NCBI GenBank assembly: GCA_002452295.1 | Contig: DKEX01000040.1 | Span: 1 to 9,044, forward strand | Reading direction: 5' to 3' | Source: Firmicutes bacterium UBA6811 | Lineage (GTDB): Bacteria > Bacillota > SHA-98 > UBA4971 | Length of the DNA: 9,044 nucleotides | In this document: piece by piece, positions 1 to 6,967 of the stretch | Position numbering within the stretch: the first letter of the stretch is position 1 | Layout of the letters: every line of letters starts with the position of its first letter | Translations under genes and position numbers: made by a program | The notes under the pieces: generated by a model | Told to the model about the DNA's origin: nothing | Databases searched by the model: none | The model's input: only the letters and a program-made list of their open reading frames with translations

Positions 1-919
1 ACTCGACCTCCGATGCCAGCATGCCCGCGAGGATGAGCGCGGCGCCGACCTGCTGGGCGGCTGTCAGCCGCTCGCCGAGGAGCAGCCACCCGAAGAGCCC
101 TGCGAATACAGGCTCCGTCGCAAACACGATGGCCACGTGGGTGGGGCTGGTGAACCTCTGGGCGACGTTCTGGACGAAGAACGCCAGCGTCGTCCCGAAG
201 ACCGCGAGAAACGCGACCCCGCCGAGATCTCGCACCGAAACGGGCATCGCCACGTGTTGGCCGAGCCCCAGCACTCGAACGCCGAGGACCACGAAAGCCG
301 CGACGGAAACGGTGGCAAGCTGGACCGTCACGAGCAATGGCACATCGAACATGGGAGCGAACTTGCCCACCGCCACGATGTGAAGGCCGAATGCCACCGC
401 TCCCACAAGAACGAGGAGATCGCCTATCTCGAAGAGTGGCCCTCCTCCCAGCTTAAGCGTGAGAAGGGCAAGGCCCACGGTGGCGCACGTTACCCCTACG
501 ATGGCCGCTGGCTCCGGCGGCCTCCTGAGGATGATCGTTGACAGGATCGGGACGAGCACCACCGATAGCCCTGTGATGAACCCCGCCTTGGACGCGCTCG
601 TGTACTGGAGCCCCATGGTCTGGAAAGCGTACCCAATGAATAGCGCAAGCCCCACCAGGACGCCTGCTCCCGCGAGCCTTGGCGTTATACGCCTGAGCCG
701 GGGCGCGACCGCCACCGCCATGAGCGCAGCGGCCATGAGAAAGCGCACCGCGACGAGGGCAACGGCGTCCACCCTCGCGACAATGTCCTTGACCACGACG
801 AAGGTGGCGCCCCAGATGAGCGTCGTCACAATGAGCGATCCATCGGCAACCCATTGCCGATGGATCGGGCTCGCCCAGAATTCCTTGAAACGCAAATGGT
901 CTTGAGACTCTTCCCGCAC
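1..919 (-). CDS. EamA/DMT-family membrane transporter, C-terminus cut by the left edge
   Basis: Probable inner-membrane transporter of the drug/metabolite superfamily; the substrate cannot be told from sequence. The minus-strand frame stays open from before position 1000 to the left edge, giving about 306 residues from the chosen start, so nearly all of a typical ~300-residue member. After a polar N-terminus of about 28 residues come roughly ten hydrophobic segments in two EamA halves. The first begins with SLIVTTLIWGATFVVVK, the usual WG.xF.xxK signature; the second starts near GDLLVLVGAVAFGLHI. Late segments FATEPVFAGLFGWLLLGE and AALILAGMLASEVE match the conserved EamA C-terminal half. I chose the GTG at 919 because AGGAGG lies 7 nt upstream. 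An in-frame ATG at 1000 would add 27 polar residues and has only a weak ribosome binding site. The gap from the gatB stop is 86 bp, so readthrough from the gat genes is plausible. Family call is firm; start and substrate are not. Confidence 0.88.
   Translation of the reverse strand, partial: MREESQDHLRFKEFWASPIHRQWVADGSLIVTTLIWGATFVVVKDIVARVDAVALVAVRFLMAAALMAVAVAPRLRRITPRLAGAGVLVGLALFIGYAFQTMGLQYTSASKAGFITGLSVVLVPILSTIILRRPPEPAAIVGVTCATVGLALLTLKLGGGPLFEIGDLLVLVGAVAFGLHIVAVGKFAPMFDVPLLVTVQLATVSVAAFVVLGVRVLGLGQHVAMPVSVRDLGGVAFLAVFGTTLAFFVQNVAQRFTSPTHVAIVFATEPVFAGLFGWLLLGERLTAAQQVGAALILAGMLASEVE
836..867. repeat. Perfect 14-bp inverted repeat with 4-bp spacer
   Basis: CGATCCATCGGCAA (836-849), spacer CCCA, then TTGCCGATGGATCG (854-867): a perfect 14-bp hairpin or 32-bp palindromic site. 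It lies within codons 18-28 of the transporter gene, about 50 nt downstream of its GTG start. No T-run follows on either strand, so it is not an ordinary intrinsic terminator. It could be a protein-binding site or an mRNA hairpin affecting early elongation; function is unknown. Confidence 0.8.
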
Positions 920-926
920 GTCACGT

Positions 927-932
927 CCTCCT
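927..932 (-). promoter_or_regulatory. Shine-Dalgarno of the EamA transporter gene
   Basis: The minus strand reads AGGAGG, then the 7-nt spacer ACGTGAC, then GTG at 919. This full-strength match decides the start in favour of GTG 919 over the in-frame ATG at 1000. Confidence 0.75.
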
Positions 933-1005
933 GCTCCATCCTTGCTGCAGCGCTCAGTATCTTCGATGCCTGTCCCGTTTCCCGCCCCTTGATCGCTCAT
1001 CCCGT

Positions 1006-2553
1006 TCAGCCCGGAACGAGCCGCTCTCGGAGCAACCTGTTCACGGCTTGCGGGTTCGCCCGGCCGCGTGTCTTCTTCATCACCTGGCCGACCAGAAAGC
1101 CGAGAGCCCGGTCCTTGCCCGCTCGCACCTCGTCGGCGACGTCGCGATTCTCCGCTATGACCTCGTCGACGATCCTCGCAAGCTCCCCTTCGTCAGCTAT
1201 CTGCACGAGCCCTTTCTCCGCGACCACCTGGCTGGGCTCCTTTCCCGTGGCGAACATCTCCTCGAAGACCGTCTTCGCTATCTTCCCGCTGATCGTTCCG
1301 TCATCTATCATCTTCAACATCGCCGCGAGCGCGGCGGGCGCCACGCGCACGTCCCGTATGTCGGTGCCGGTCGCGTTCATGAGCCTCGCAAGCTCGCCCA
1401 TGACCCAGTTGCTCACGGCTTTCGCGTCCCCGCCGTACGCCGCGACCGCCGCCTCGAAGTAGTCGGCGAGGTCTTTCGACTCGGTCAGGATGGCGGCGTC
1501 GTAAGCGGGGAGCCCATACTCCCGGATAAACCTCTCGTGGCGCACACCCGGAAGCTCAGGGAGCGTGCTTCGTACCTCGTTCACCCACGCCTCCTCGATC
1601 TCGAGCGGGACGAGGTCGGGCTCGGGGAAATACCTGTAGTCGTCGGCCTCCTCCTTGCGCCTCATGGGCACCGTCACCTGCCGGGACTCGTCCCAGTGCC
1701 TGGTCTCGCGCGTAATACGCTCGCCTCTCGCCAGGATCTCCGCCTGGCGCCTGGACTCATACGCGAGAGCCTTTTCCACGGCTCTGAAGGAGTTGAGGTT
1801 CTTGAGCTCGATGGGCGTCCCGAGCACGGACGACCCTTTCGGCCTCACCGAGATGTTCGCATCGCACCTGAGCGAGCCCTCCTCCATCTTGCAGTCGGAC
1901 ACGTCCAGGTAGCGAAGGATGCTCCGCAGCATTGAAAGATACGCGTACGCCTCCTCAGGCGACCTCAAGTCCGGCTCGCTCACGATCTCAAGGAGCGGTA
2001 CCCCGGTGCGGTTGTAGTCCTCCAGCGAGAAGCTGGACCCCGTGATGGTCCCGCTCTCGTGCACGGACTTTCCGGCGTCTTCCTCAAGGTGTACCCGCTT
2101 TATGCTCACGCGACGCATGCCGCCGTCTACGGAGACGTCGACGTGACCGCTGGTGCCGAGAGGCAGGTCATACTGGGATATCTGGTAGTTCTTCGGTAGA
2201 TCGGGATAGAAGTAATTTTTCCTGTCAAACTTGGAGAAGCTTGCCACCTCGCAGTTCAGCGCGAGTGCTGTCTTTATTCCGAATTCCACAGCCTTGCGGT
2301 TCAAGACCGGCAACACCCCCGGAAGTCCCAGGCACACAGGACAGGTGTGGCTGTTCGGAGGCGCATTGAACGCCGCCTGGCATCCACAGAACAGCTTCGA
2401 CTTCGTCGAAAGCTCCACGTGGACCTCGAGGCCGATCACAGGCTCGAATTCCGAGGCGCAAGCGACGGCACCGGTCCCTCCGTCTTGCGCGCGCCCAGGC
2501 CTCCCGGCCGCTTCCGCCGCCCAGGCCGTGCCCACCTTTGCCCTCTCAGGCAT
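1006..2553 (-). CDS. gatB: Asp-tRNA(Asn)/Glu-tRNA(Gln) amidotransferase subunit B
   Basis: GatB is the kinase and tRNA-binding subunit of GatCAB: it phosphorylates the side chain of misacylated Glu-tRNA(Gln) or Asp-tRNA(Asn) and passes it on for amidation. The 515-residue product carries VIGLEVHVEL (39-48); the four-cysteine zinc site as FCGC (C56, C58) and CPVC (C71, C74); MEEGSLRCDANIS (223-235); KNLNS (251-255); and YRYFPEPDL (306-314). A helical YqeY-like tail that contacts tRNA occupies roughly the last 150 residues. The ATG at 2553 is chosen because GGAGGTGA sits 5 nt upstream; the frame is open further but has no better site. The start overlaps the gatA stop by 8 bp, implying translational coupling. 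About 34 Ala/Gly/Arg-rich residues precede the conserved EFEPVIGLEVH block, longer than usual for GatB (about 475-480 residues). Which tRNA is used in vivo depends on the synthetases present, which are outside this window. Confidence 0.97.
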   Translation of the reverse strand: MPERAKVGTAWAAEAAGRPGRAQDGGTGAVACASEFEPVIGLEVHVELSTKSKLFCGCQAAFNAPPNSHTCPVCLGLPGVLPVLNRKAVEFGIKTALALNCEVASFSKFDRKNYFYPDLPKNYQISQYDLPLGTSGHVDVSVDGGMRRVSIKRVHLEEDAGKSVHESGTITGSSFSLEDYNRTGVPLLEIVSEPDLRSPEEAYAYLSMLRSILRYLDVSDCKMEEGSLRCDANISVRPKGSSVLGTPIELKNLNSFRAVEKALAYESRRQAEILARGERITRETRHWDESRQVTVPMRRKEEADDYRYFPEPDLVPLEIEEAWVNEVRSTLPELPGVRHERFIREYGLPAYDAAILTESKDLADYFEAAVAAYGGDAKAVSNWVMGELARLMNATGTDIRDVRVAPAALAAMLKMIDDGTISGKIAKTVFEEMFATGKEPSQVVAEKGLVQIADEGELARIVDEVIAENRDVADEVRAGKDRALGFLVGQVMKKTRGRANPQAVNRLLRERLVPG

Positions 2554-4141
2554 CCGCCTCACCTCCAGCCGGTTTGCGGGTGGGTCCTCCCCCGGCCTCT
2601 CCCGAACCATCGCCGGTCGCAGCCGCGCCACACGCCGGCGCGACGCCCACTACGGCGCCGTCCGCCCCGGCGCCCCCGAGGACGGGTTTCGCTTTATGGA
2701 AGTCTGTGGCCTGCTCGAAGGCGTACGCCACGCGCAGCACGGTGGCCTCGTCGTAGTGTCTACCCAGGATCTGAAGGCCAACTGGCATCCTGTCTTCACC
2801 GAACCCGCACGGGATCGATACCGCTGGTATGCCCGCGAGGTTCGCGGTCACGGTGTAGATATCTGATAGATACATGGCGAGCGGGTCATTCATCTTCTCG
2901 CCGAACCTGAACGCCACGGTCGGCGAGGTGGGTGAAACCAGGCAATCGCACTTCTCAAGGGCGCGGTCGAAGTCGCGGGTGATGAGGGTGCGTACCTTGA
3001 GCGCCTTGAGATAGTACGCTTCATAATACCCTGCGCTCAGAGTATAAGTGCCCAGCATTATCCTGCGTTTCACCTCAGCGCCGAACCCCTCGCTCCTCGT
3101 CTGCGTCATCATGGTCACAGAATCTGGGCACCCCGGGGCACGGTGGCCGTATCTCACGCCGTCGTAGCGCGCCAGGTTCGAGCTTGCCTCGGCCGGGGCC
3201 ACAATGTAGTAGGTGGCGAGGGCGTATTCGGAGTGCGGAAGCGACACGTCCGCGAGGATCGCCCCCATGTCCTGGAGCGTCTTGAGGGCCGCGCCCACGG
3301 CCGCCCTTACTCCCGGAGCCATACCCTCGCCGAAGTACTCCTTCGGAACGCCTATCCTCATGCCGCGAACGTCGGGCACGAGGCCTTTCAGGTAATCGCA
3401 CCGTTTCCGAGGCACGGACGTGGAATCACGTGGGTCGTGGCCTGCGATGACGCCAAGCACAAGAGCGCAGTCGCGCACGTCCTTCGTGATGGGGCCGATC
3501 TGGTCGAGTGATGAGGCGAACGCGATGAGCCCGTATCTCGACACCAGCCCGTAGGTGGGCTTTAAGCCCACCACGCCGCAGAGCGCTGCCGGCTGCCGCA
3601 CCGAACCGCCTGTGTCCGACCCCAGAGCTGCGACGGCCTCGTCCGCCGCGACCGCCGCCGCGCTCCCGCCGCTCGACCCTCCCGGGACCCGCTCCAGATC
3701 CCAGGGATTTCGGGTCGGGAAGAACCCTGAGTTCTCTGTGGACGACCCCATGGCGAACTCGTCCATGTTGGTCTTGCCGATGATTATGGCGCCTGCCCGC
3801 TCGAGGAGCTCAACAACGGTGGCGTCATAGGGTGGCACAAACCCCTTGAGGATCTTCGACGAACAGGTCGTCTCGATCCCCCGCGTGCACATGTTGTCCT
3901 TGATAGCTACCGGGACGCCTTCCAGCGGCCTCGCTGGCTCGCCGCGCGCAAGCCTCTCGTCGGCTGCGCGCGCCTTCGCGAGCGCCTGCTCCCGCGCGAG
4001 CGTCACGTATGCGCGGACAGCCTCGTCCACCTCGGCTATCCTGTCGAGCAGGGCCCGGACCGCCTCCTCGACTCTGACCTCGCGCCGCTCGATCTTCTCC
4101 TTAAGCTCGTGCGCAGTAAGCTCGTACAGTCTCAACCGCAA
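2546..4141 (-). CDS. gatA: Asp-tRNA(Asn)/Glu-tRNA(Gln) amidotransferase subunit A
   Basis: GatA is the amidase-signature subunit that releases ammonia from glutamine (or asparagine) and channels it to GatB. Amidase-signature catalytic residues are all present: Lys81 in PVAIKDN, cis-Ser156 in PGGSSGGS and nucleophile Ser180 in GSDTGGS. MGSSTENSGF (131-140) and the C-terminal AGIPAVSIPCGF also match the family. The listed start is TTG at 4141, with AAAGG 7 nt upstream; a second in-frame TTG at 4135 would give RLYELTAHEL, nearer the usual N-terminus, so the start is uncertain by two codons. The protein is 531 residues, longer than the usual ~485. The family normally ends near ATDFHKAKP; here 43 further Gly/Ala-rich residues follow position 488, probably disordered. 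The gap from gatC is 45 bp, and the stop overlaps gatB. Confidence 0.97.
   Translation of the reverse strand: MRLRLYELTAHELKEKIERREVRVEEAVRALLDRIAEVDEAVRAYVTLAREQALAKARAADERLARGEPARPLEGVPVAIKDNMCTRGIETTCSSKILKGFVPPYDATVVELLERAGAIIIGKTNMDEFAMGSSTENSGFFPTRNPWDLERVPGGSSGGSAAAVAADEAVAALGSDTGGSVRQPAALCGVVGLKPTYGLVSRYGLIAFASSLDQIGPITKDVRDCALVLGVIAGHDPRDSTSVPRKRCDYLKGLVPDVRGMRIGVPKEYFGEGMAPGVRAAVGAALKTLQDMGAILADVSLPHSEYALATYYIVAPAEASSNLARYDGVRYGHRAPGCPDSVTMMTQTRSEGFGAEVKRRIMLGTYTLSAGYYEAYYLKALKVRTLITRDFDRALEKCDCLVSPTSPTVAFRFGEKMNDPLAMYLSDIYTVTANLAGIPAVSIPCGFGEDRMPVGLQILGRHYDEATVLRVAYAFEQATDFHKAKPVLGGAGADGAVVGVAPACGAAATGDGSGEAGGGPTRKPAGGEADA
2559..2566 (-). promoter_or_regulatory. Shine-Dalgarno of gatB, inside the end of gatA
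   Basis: The minus strand reads GGAGGTGA followed by GGCGG and ATG at 2553. It lies in the last codons of gatA, fixes the gatB start, and fits coupled translation across the 8-bp gatA/gatB overlap. Confidence 0.8.
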
Positions 4142-4186
4142 CCATCCGCCTTTCCCGCGTCCGCGACTTGCCCTCCGTCCGGACGC

Positions 4187-4480
4187 CTATTCGGACTCCA
4201 GTATCCTCGGTACTCTAAAGAAGTCGCCCTCGCGGTCCGGCGCGTTCCGGAGCGCCTCCTCCGGGTCGAGGGACGCACGCACCTCGTCGTCGCGCAACAC
4301 GTTACGGAGCGGCACCGCGTGGGCCATCGGGCTTACGTCCCCGGTGTCAAGCTCGTTCAGCTTCTCGACATACTCAACGATGCGCGAAAGCTGTTCCGCC
4401 ATGCCGGCCTTCTCGTCCTCGTCGAACCTGAGCCTCGCAAGCATGGCCACGTGGTCAACATCAGCAATGGTGATCTTCAA
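4187..4480 (-). CDS. gatC: Asp-tRNA(Asn)/Glu-tRNA(Gln) amidotransferase subunit C
   Basis: GatC is the small subunit that wraps around the GatA-GatB interface and stabilises the amidotransferase; it has no catalytic site. The 97-residue length is normal. The N-terminus MKITIADVDHVAMLARLRFD is the usual helix pair, followed by EQLSRIVEYVEKLNELDTGD, then MAHAVPLRNVLRDDEV, and a C-terminal FFRVPRILE, all typical GatC blocks. The start is a TTG at 4480 with GGAGG 9 nt upstream; an ATG at 4487 lies between them but is out of frame. It heads gatCAB and follows a 438-bp gap, so a promoter or processing site upstream is expected, though I found no convincing -35/-10 pair. Confidence 0.95.
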   Translation of the reverse strand: MKITIADVDHVAMLARLRFDEDEKAGMAEQLSRIVEYVEKLNELDTGDVSPMAHAVPLRNVLRDDEVRASLDPEEALRNAPDREGDFFRVPRILESE

Positions 4481-4489
4481 GCCCCATCC

Positions 4490-4494
4490 CCTCC
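4490..4494 (-). promoter_or_regulatory. Shine-Dalgarno of gatC
   Basis: The minus strand reads GGAGG (4494-4490), a 9-nt spacer, then TTG at 4480. It supports a TTG start for gatC. The terminal repeat of the upstream palindromic element ends 7 bp before it. Confidence 0.65.
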
Positions 4495-4501
4495 GGAGTG
4501 T

Positions 4502-4641
4502 CTAAGTATGAGGTCACTAGTTTTCTCTAGTTTTCCGAGGTCTTGGGTTGCCGGTGACTCAAAGAGAGAGTGCAACACCGGCAACCCTGCACGGCGCGTG
4601 CGCTCTCTGGAACCGGCGATTACTTATGGCAACCTACTTAG
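4502..4641 (+). repeat. Imperfect palindromic element, copy 1 (about 140 bp, between ligA and gatC)
   Basis: The ends are the 7-bp inverted repeats CTAAGTA (4502-4508) and TACTTAG (4635-4641). The centre is a strong hairpin at 4545-4587. The left and reverse-complemented right arms still align without gaps in many places, so the whole unit is an imperfect long palindrome. A second copy lies at 7047-7188 in the opposite orientation. The left arm carries CTAGTTTTCT/CTAGTTTTCC, a tandem 10-bp repeat whose GTTTTC core is kept in copy 2. No open reading frame of note is present. It resembles a MITE- or REP-like repeat, or a structured RNA; no clear target-site duplication is visible. Confidence 0.72.
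4545..4587 (+). repeat. Central hairpin of palindromic element, copy 1
   Basis: GGGTTGCCGGTG (4545-4556) and CACCGGCAACCC (4576-4587) pair perfectly over 12 bp around a 19-nt loop. Within the loop ACTC (4557-4560) can pair with GAGT (4568-4571). No T-run follows on either strand, so it is not a standard intrinsic terminator. Forty-one of 43 bases match the inverted copy at 7101-7143. Confidence 0.85.
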
Positions 4642-4918
4642 GTCAGGTCGCACCTAATCTAAGGCCTGTCCCAGGTCTATGCGTCGTCTAGCTCGTAATT
4701 CCGCATGTCGGTGACCTGCCGGGGTCACACGCGACATTTCGCGAAAGGAGCCCGTCCTGGCCGCAGGCCCGGCTCGCACGGTGGGCGCCACCCGCCGGCG
4801 CGCAACTGGTAGAGCCGCCCGTGCGTCCGCGACGGTTGGCGTGCGGCCGCAAGCGCGTCAGATCCTGGCCCGCACGGCTCATCTGCCCTGGCTGCCACCG
4901 CACTCCAATCGCGCGGGA
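4642..4918. other. Hairpin-rich noncoding stretch between ligA and the palindromic element
   Basis: No believable gene is seen here. The stretch holds several inverted repeats. TTAGGT/ACCTAA lies at 4638-4657. ATGTCG plus GTGACC pairs with GGTCAC plus CGACAT (4705-4737, with a 3-nt bulge). TTTCGCGAAA is at 4737-4746. GAGCC, CCTG / CAGG, GGCTC nests at 4748-4775 around a GCCG loop. GGTGG/CCACC is at 4780-4792. GAGCC and GTGCG (4812-4825) pair with CGCACGGCTC (4871-4880). It could be the 3' end of the ligA transcript, a gatCAB leader or a small RNA; the strand is undetermined. High G+C favours chance hairpins, so weight the longer ones most. Confidence 0.5.
4705..4737. repeat. Bulged 12-bp hairpin downstream of ligA
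   Basis: ATGTCG and GTGACC (4705-4716) pair with GGTCAC (4723-4728) and CGACAT (4732-4737); the loop is TGCCGG and ACG is bulged. This is the strongest single hairpin in the ligA 3' flank, about 180 bp past the stop. It lacks a T-tract on both strands, so any role in ending ligA transcription would have to be rho-dependent or in RNA stability. Confidence 0.6.
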
Positions 4919-6952
4919 TCATTCCTCACCCAGCAGTCTTTCGAATTCGTGCTCATCCAGAATGGTCACTCCGAGCTCGCGGGCCTTGTCGTATTTGGAA
5001 CCCGGGTCCTTGCCCACCACGACGTAGTCGGTCTTCCGGCTTACACTGCTCGAGACCTTGCCGCCCCGCGCCAGCACCGCCTCCTCGGCCTCCTTGCGGG
5101 TGAAGCGTTCGAGGGTGCCCGTCAACACGACCGTCTTGCCCGCAAGCGGGCTTTCGGCCGATGGCGCCGCCTTCTCCGTCTCTTTCATGTTGACGCCCGC
5201 GTCGGCGAGCCTCCTCAGGCTCTCCCGGTTTCGCGGCTCCCTGAAGAAGGCCAGCACGCTCTCGGCGACTTTCGGCCCGACGTCGGGCACGCGAGTCAGC
5301 TCGTCGTACGTGGCGGCGGCAAGCCTGTCCATGGTGCCGAAATGCTCCGCGAGGTCGCGCGCGGAGCGCTCCCCCACGTGGCGGATCCCCAGGGCGAACA
5401 CGAGCCGGTGAAGCGGGTGGCTCTTCGATCTCTCGATGGCAGAAAGCAGGTTCTCCGCGGACTTCTTTCCCATCCTCTCGAGGCGGGCGATATCGTCCAG
5501 CTTGAGATCGTAGATGTCGGCTGCGGTCTTGACCAGGCCGGCGTCGAGAAGCTGCGCCACGAGCGAAGGCCCCATCCCCTCTATGTCCATGGCGTCGCGC
5601 GAGGCGAAGTGCAGGATGCCCTCACGGACCTGCGCGGGGCAGGCCATCCCGCCGACGCACCGCGAGGCGGCTTCCCCTTCGAGCCTGACCACATCGGCGC
5701 CGCATTCGGGGCACTTCGCGGGCATCCGGAATTCGCGCTCCGCGCCCGTCCGGCGCTCCGTGACCATCTTCACGACCTCGGGGATCACATCTCCGCCCTT
5801 CTCGACGACGACGGTGTCGCCGATGCGGATGTCCTTGGCCCTGATTATGTCCTCGTTGTGCAGCGTTGCGCGGCTCACCGTGGACCCGGCGAGCTCCACC
5901 GGGTCGAGCACGGCGACAGGCGTGAGCGTCCCGGTGCGTCCAACCTGGACGATGATGTCGCGCACCTTCGTCGTGGCCTGGCGGGCCGGAAACTTGTAGG
6001 CCACCGCCCAGCGCGGGCTTCGCGCGGTCGCACCCAGCCGCTCCTGCTGCGCCAGGGAGTTGACCTTCACCACGACGCCGTCGATCTCATAATCGAGGGT
6101 GTCGCGCCTCTCGCCCCAGTGAGCGCAATAATCCACGACCTCGTCAATGGTGCGACACAGCCTCGTATTGGGGTTGATCCTGAAGCCCGCCTCCTTGAGG
6201 AGGCCGAGGGACTCCAGGTGGGTGGTGAGCGCAGCGCCGCCCATGTCGCTCATGTAGCCTGCCCCATAGACGAATATGTCAAGCGGGCGGGCCGCAGTCA
6301 CCTTCGGGTCGAGCTGGCGCAACGACCCCGCCGCAGCGTTACGCGGGTTTGCGAAGAGCGGCTCGCCGGATGCCCGCCGCTCCTCGTTTAGCTTGTGAAA
6401 CTCGCGGCGGATCATGTAGACCTCTCCCCGGACGTCGATGCTCACGGGCGGGCCGAGCCGAAGCCGCATCGGGATCGAGCGGATGGTCCTGAGGTTGTGC
6501 GTCACATCCTCGCCGGTGGTGCCGTCGCCGCGCGTGGCGCCTCGGACGAATCTGCCCTCCTCGTACACCAGGGACACCGCGAGACCATCGATCTTGAGTT
6601 CCGCCACGTACTCGACAGGCTCGCCGCCGAGGGCTTTCCTCACCCTGGCATCGAACGCCCGGAGCTCCTCCATCGAGTACACGTTCGCGAGGCTCATCAT
6701 GGGTGACCTGTGAACGACGGGCGCGAAGGCCTCGGCAGGCGCCGCGCCCACGCGCTGGGTCGGCGAGTCGGGCGTCACAAGCTCGGGATGCTCCGCCTCG
6801 AGCTCGACCAGTTCGCGCATGAGCGCGTCGTACTCGGCATCGGAGACGACCGGATCGTCCAGGACGTAATACCGGTAGTTGTGGAACTCGATCTCCTCGC
6901 GTAGCTTGCGAATGCGCTCTTCTGTCGCCCGAAGCTCGTCCACCTCGCCCAC
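4919..6952 (-). CDS. ligA: NAD-dependent DNA ligase LigA
   Basis: LigA seals nicks in DNA using NAD+, joining Okazaki fragments and finishing repair. From the GTG at 6952 the product is 677 residues, the normal size. Domain Ia carries HNYRYYVLDDP (24-34) and DAEYD for NMN binding. The adenylation domain has ELKIDG with the AMP-accepting Lys120, GEVYM (176-180), DGVVVKVN (291-298) and WAVAYKFP (315-322). An OB fold follows, then a four-cysteine zinc finger (C414, C417, C432, C438), helix-hairpin-helix repeats at about 455-570 and a C-terminal BRCT domain (about 600-677, KTVVLTGTLERFTR). GGGAGG 9 nt upstream supports GTG 6952; the frame stays open to a TTG at 7042, but that would add 30 Arg/Gln-rich residues absent from the family. 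Upstream is pcrA, the usual Firmicutes partner. The gene is bracketed by inverted copies of a palindromic element. Confidence 0.97.
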   Translation of the reverse strand: MGEVDELRATEERIRKLREEIEFHNYRYYVLDDPVVSDAEYDALMRELVELEAEHPELVTPDSPTQRVGAAPAEAFAPVVHRSPMMSLANVYSMEELRAFDARVRKALGGEPVEYVAELKIDGLAVSLVYEEGRFVRGATRGDGTTGEDVTHNLRTIRSIPMRLRLGPPVSIDVRGEVYMIRREFHKLNEERRASGEPLFANPRNAAAGSLRQLDPKVTAARPLDIFVYGAGYMSDMGGAALTTHLESLGLLKEAGFRINPNTRLCRTIDEVVDYCAHWGERRDTLDYEIDGVVVKVNSLAQQERLGATARSPRWAVAYKFPARQATTKVRDIIVQVGRTGTLTPVAVLDPVELAGSTVSRATLHNEDIIRAKDIRIGDTVVVEKGGDVIPEVVKMVTERRTGAEREFRMPAKCPECGADVVRLEGEAASRCVGGMACPAQVREGILHFASRDAMDIEGMGPSLVAQLLDAGLVKTAADIYDLKLDDIARLERMGKKSAENLLSAIERSKSHPLHRLVFALGIRHVGERSARDLAEHFGTMDRLAAATYDELTRVPDVGPKVAESVLAFFREPRNRESLRRLADAGVNMKETEKAAPSAESPLAGKTVVLTGTLERFTRKEAEEAVLARGGKVSSSVSRKTDYVVVGKDPGSKYDKARELGVTILDEHEFERLLGEE

Positions 6953-6961
6953 CCCGACTCG

Positions 6962-6967
6962 CCTCCC
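6962..6967 (-). promoter_or_regulatory. Shine-Dalgarno of ligA
   Basis: The minus strand reads GGGAGG, then 9 nt, then GTG at 6952. It favours this start over GTG 6943 (18 nt away from GGAGG) and over the far-upstream TTG 7042. Confidence 0.6.

Noticed and set aside
453..854. 133-codon minus-strand frame in the transporter region
   Set aside because: It is out of frame with the transporter, whose membrane segments and EamA motifs run unbroken through the same bases; the alternative product is Gly/Arg/His-rich with no family features.
920..1000. ATG at 1000 as the transporter start
   Set aside because: Weak ribosome binding site and 27 extra polar residues before a membrane protein; GTG 919 has AGGAGG at ideal spacing. 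It remains possible.
1048..1935. 295-codon open frame on the plus strand
   Set aside because: Antisense shadow of gatB, with no recognisable motif and no ribosome binding context that outweighs gatB.
4545..4587. Intrinsic terminator at the central hairpin (also at 7101-7143)
   Set aside because: The stems are strong, but no run of T follows on either strand in either copy.
4748..4800. T-box riboswitch ahead of gatCAB
   Set aside because: The minus strand has GGGTGGCGCCCACCGTG, which recalls the T-box antiterminator, but the expected TGGNACC core is not matched, and no specifier stem or terminator with T-run was found.
4799..4890. tRNA gene suggested by AACTGGTAGAGC, like a D-arm
   Set aside because: No T-arm consensus, anticodon stem or matching acceptor stem could be placed around it.
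4781..6391. 536-codon open frame on the plus strand
   Set aside because: It is antisense to the well-supported ligA; its translation is rich in Arg, His, Gly and Pro without domains. Long antisense frames are expected in GC-rich genes.
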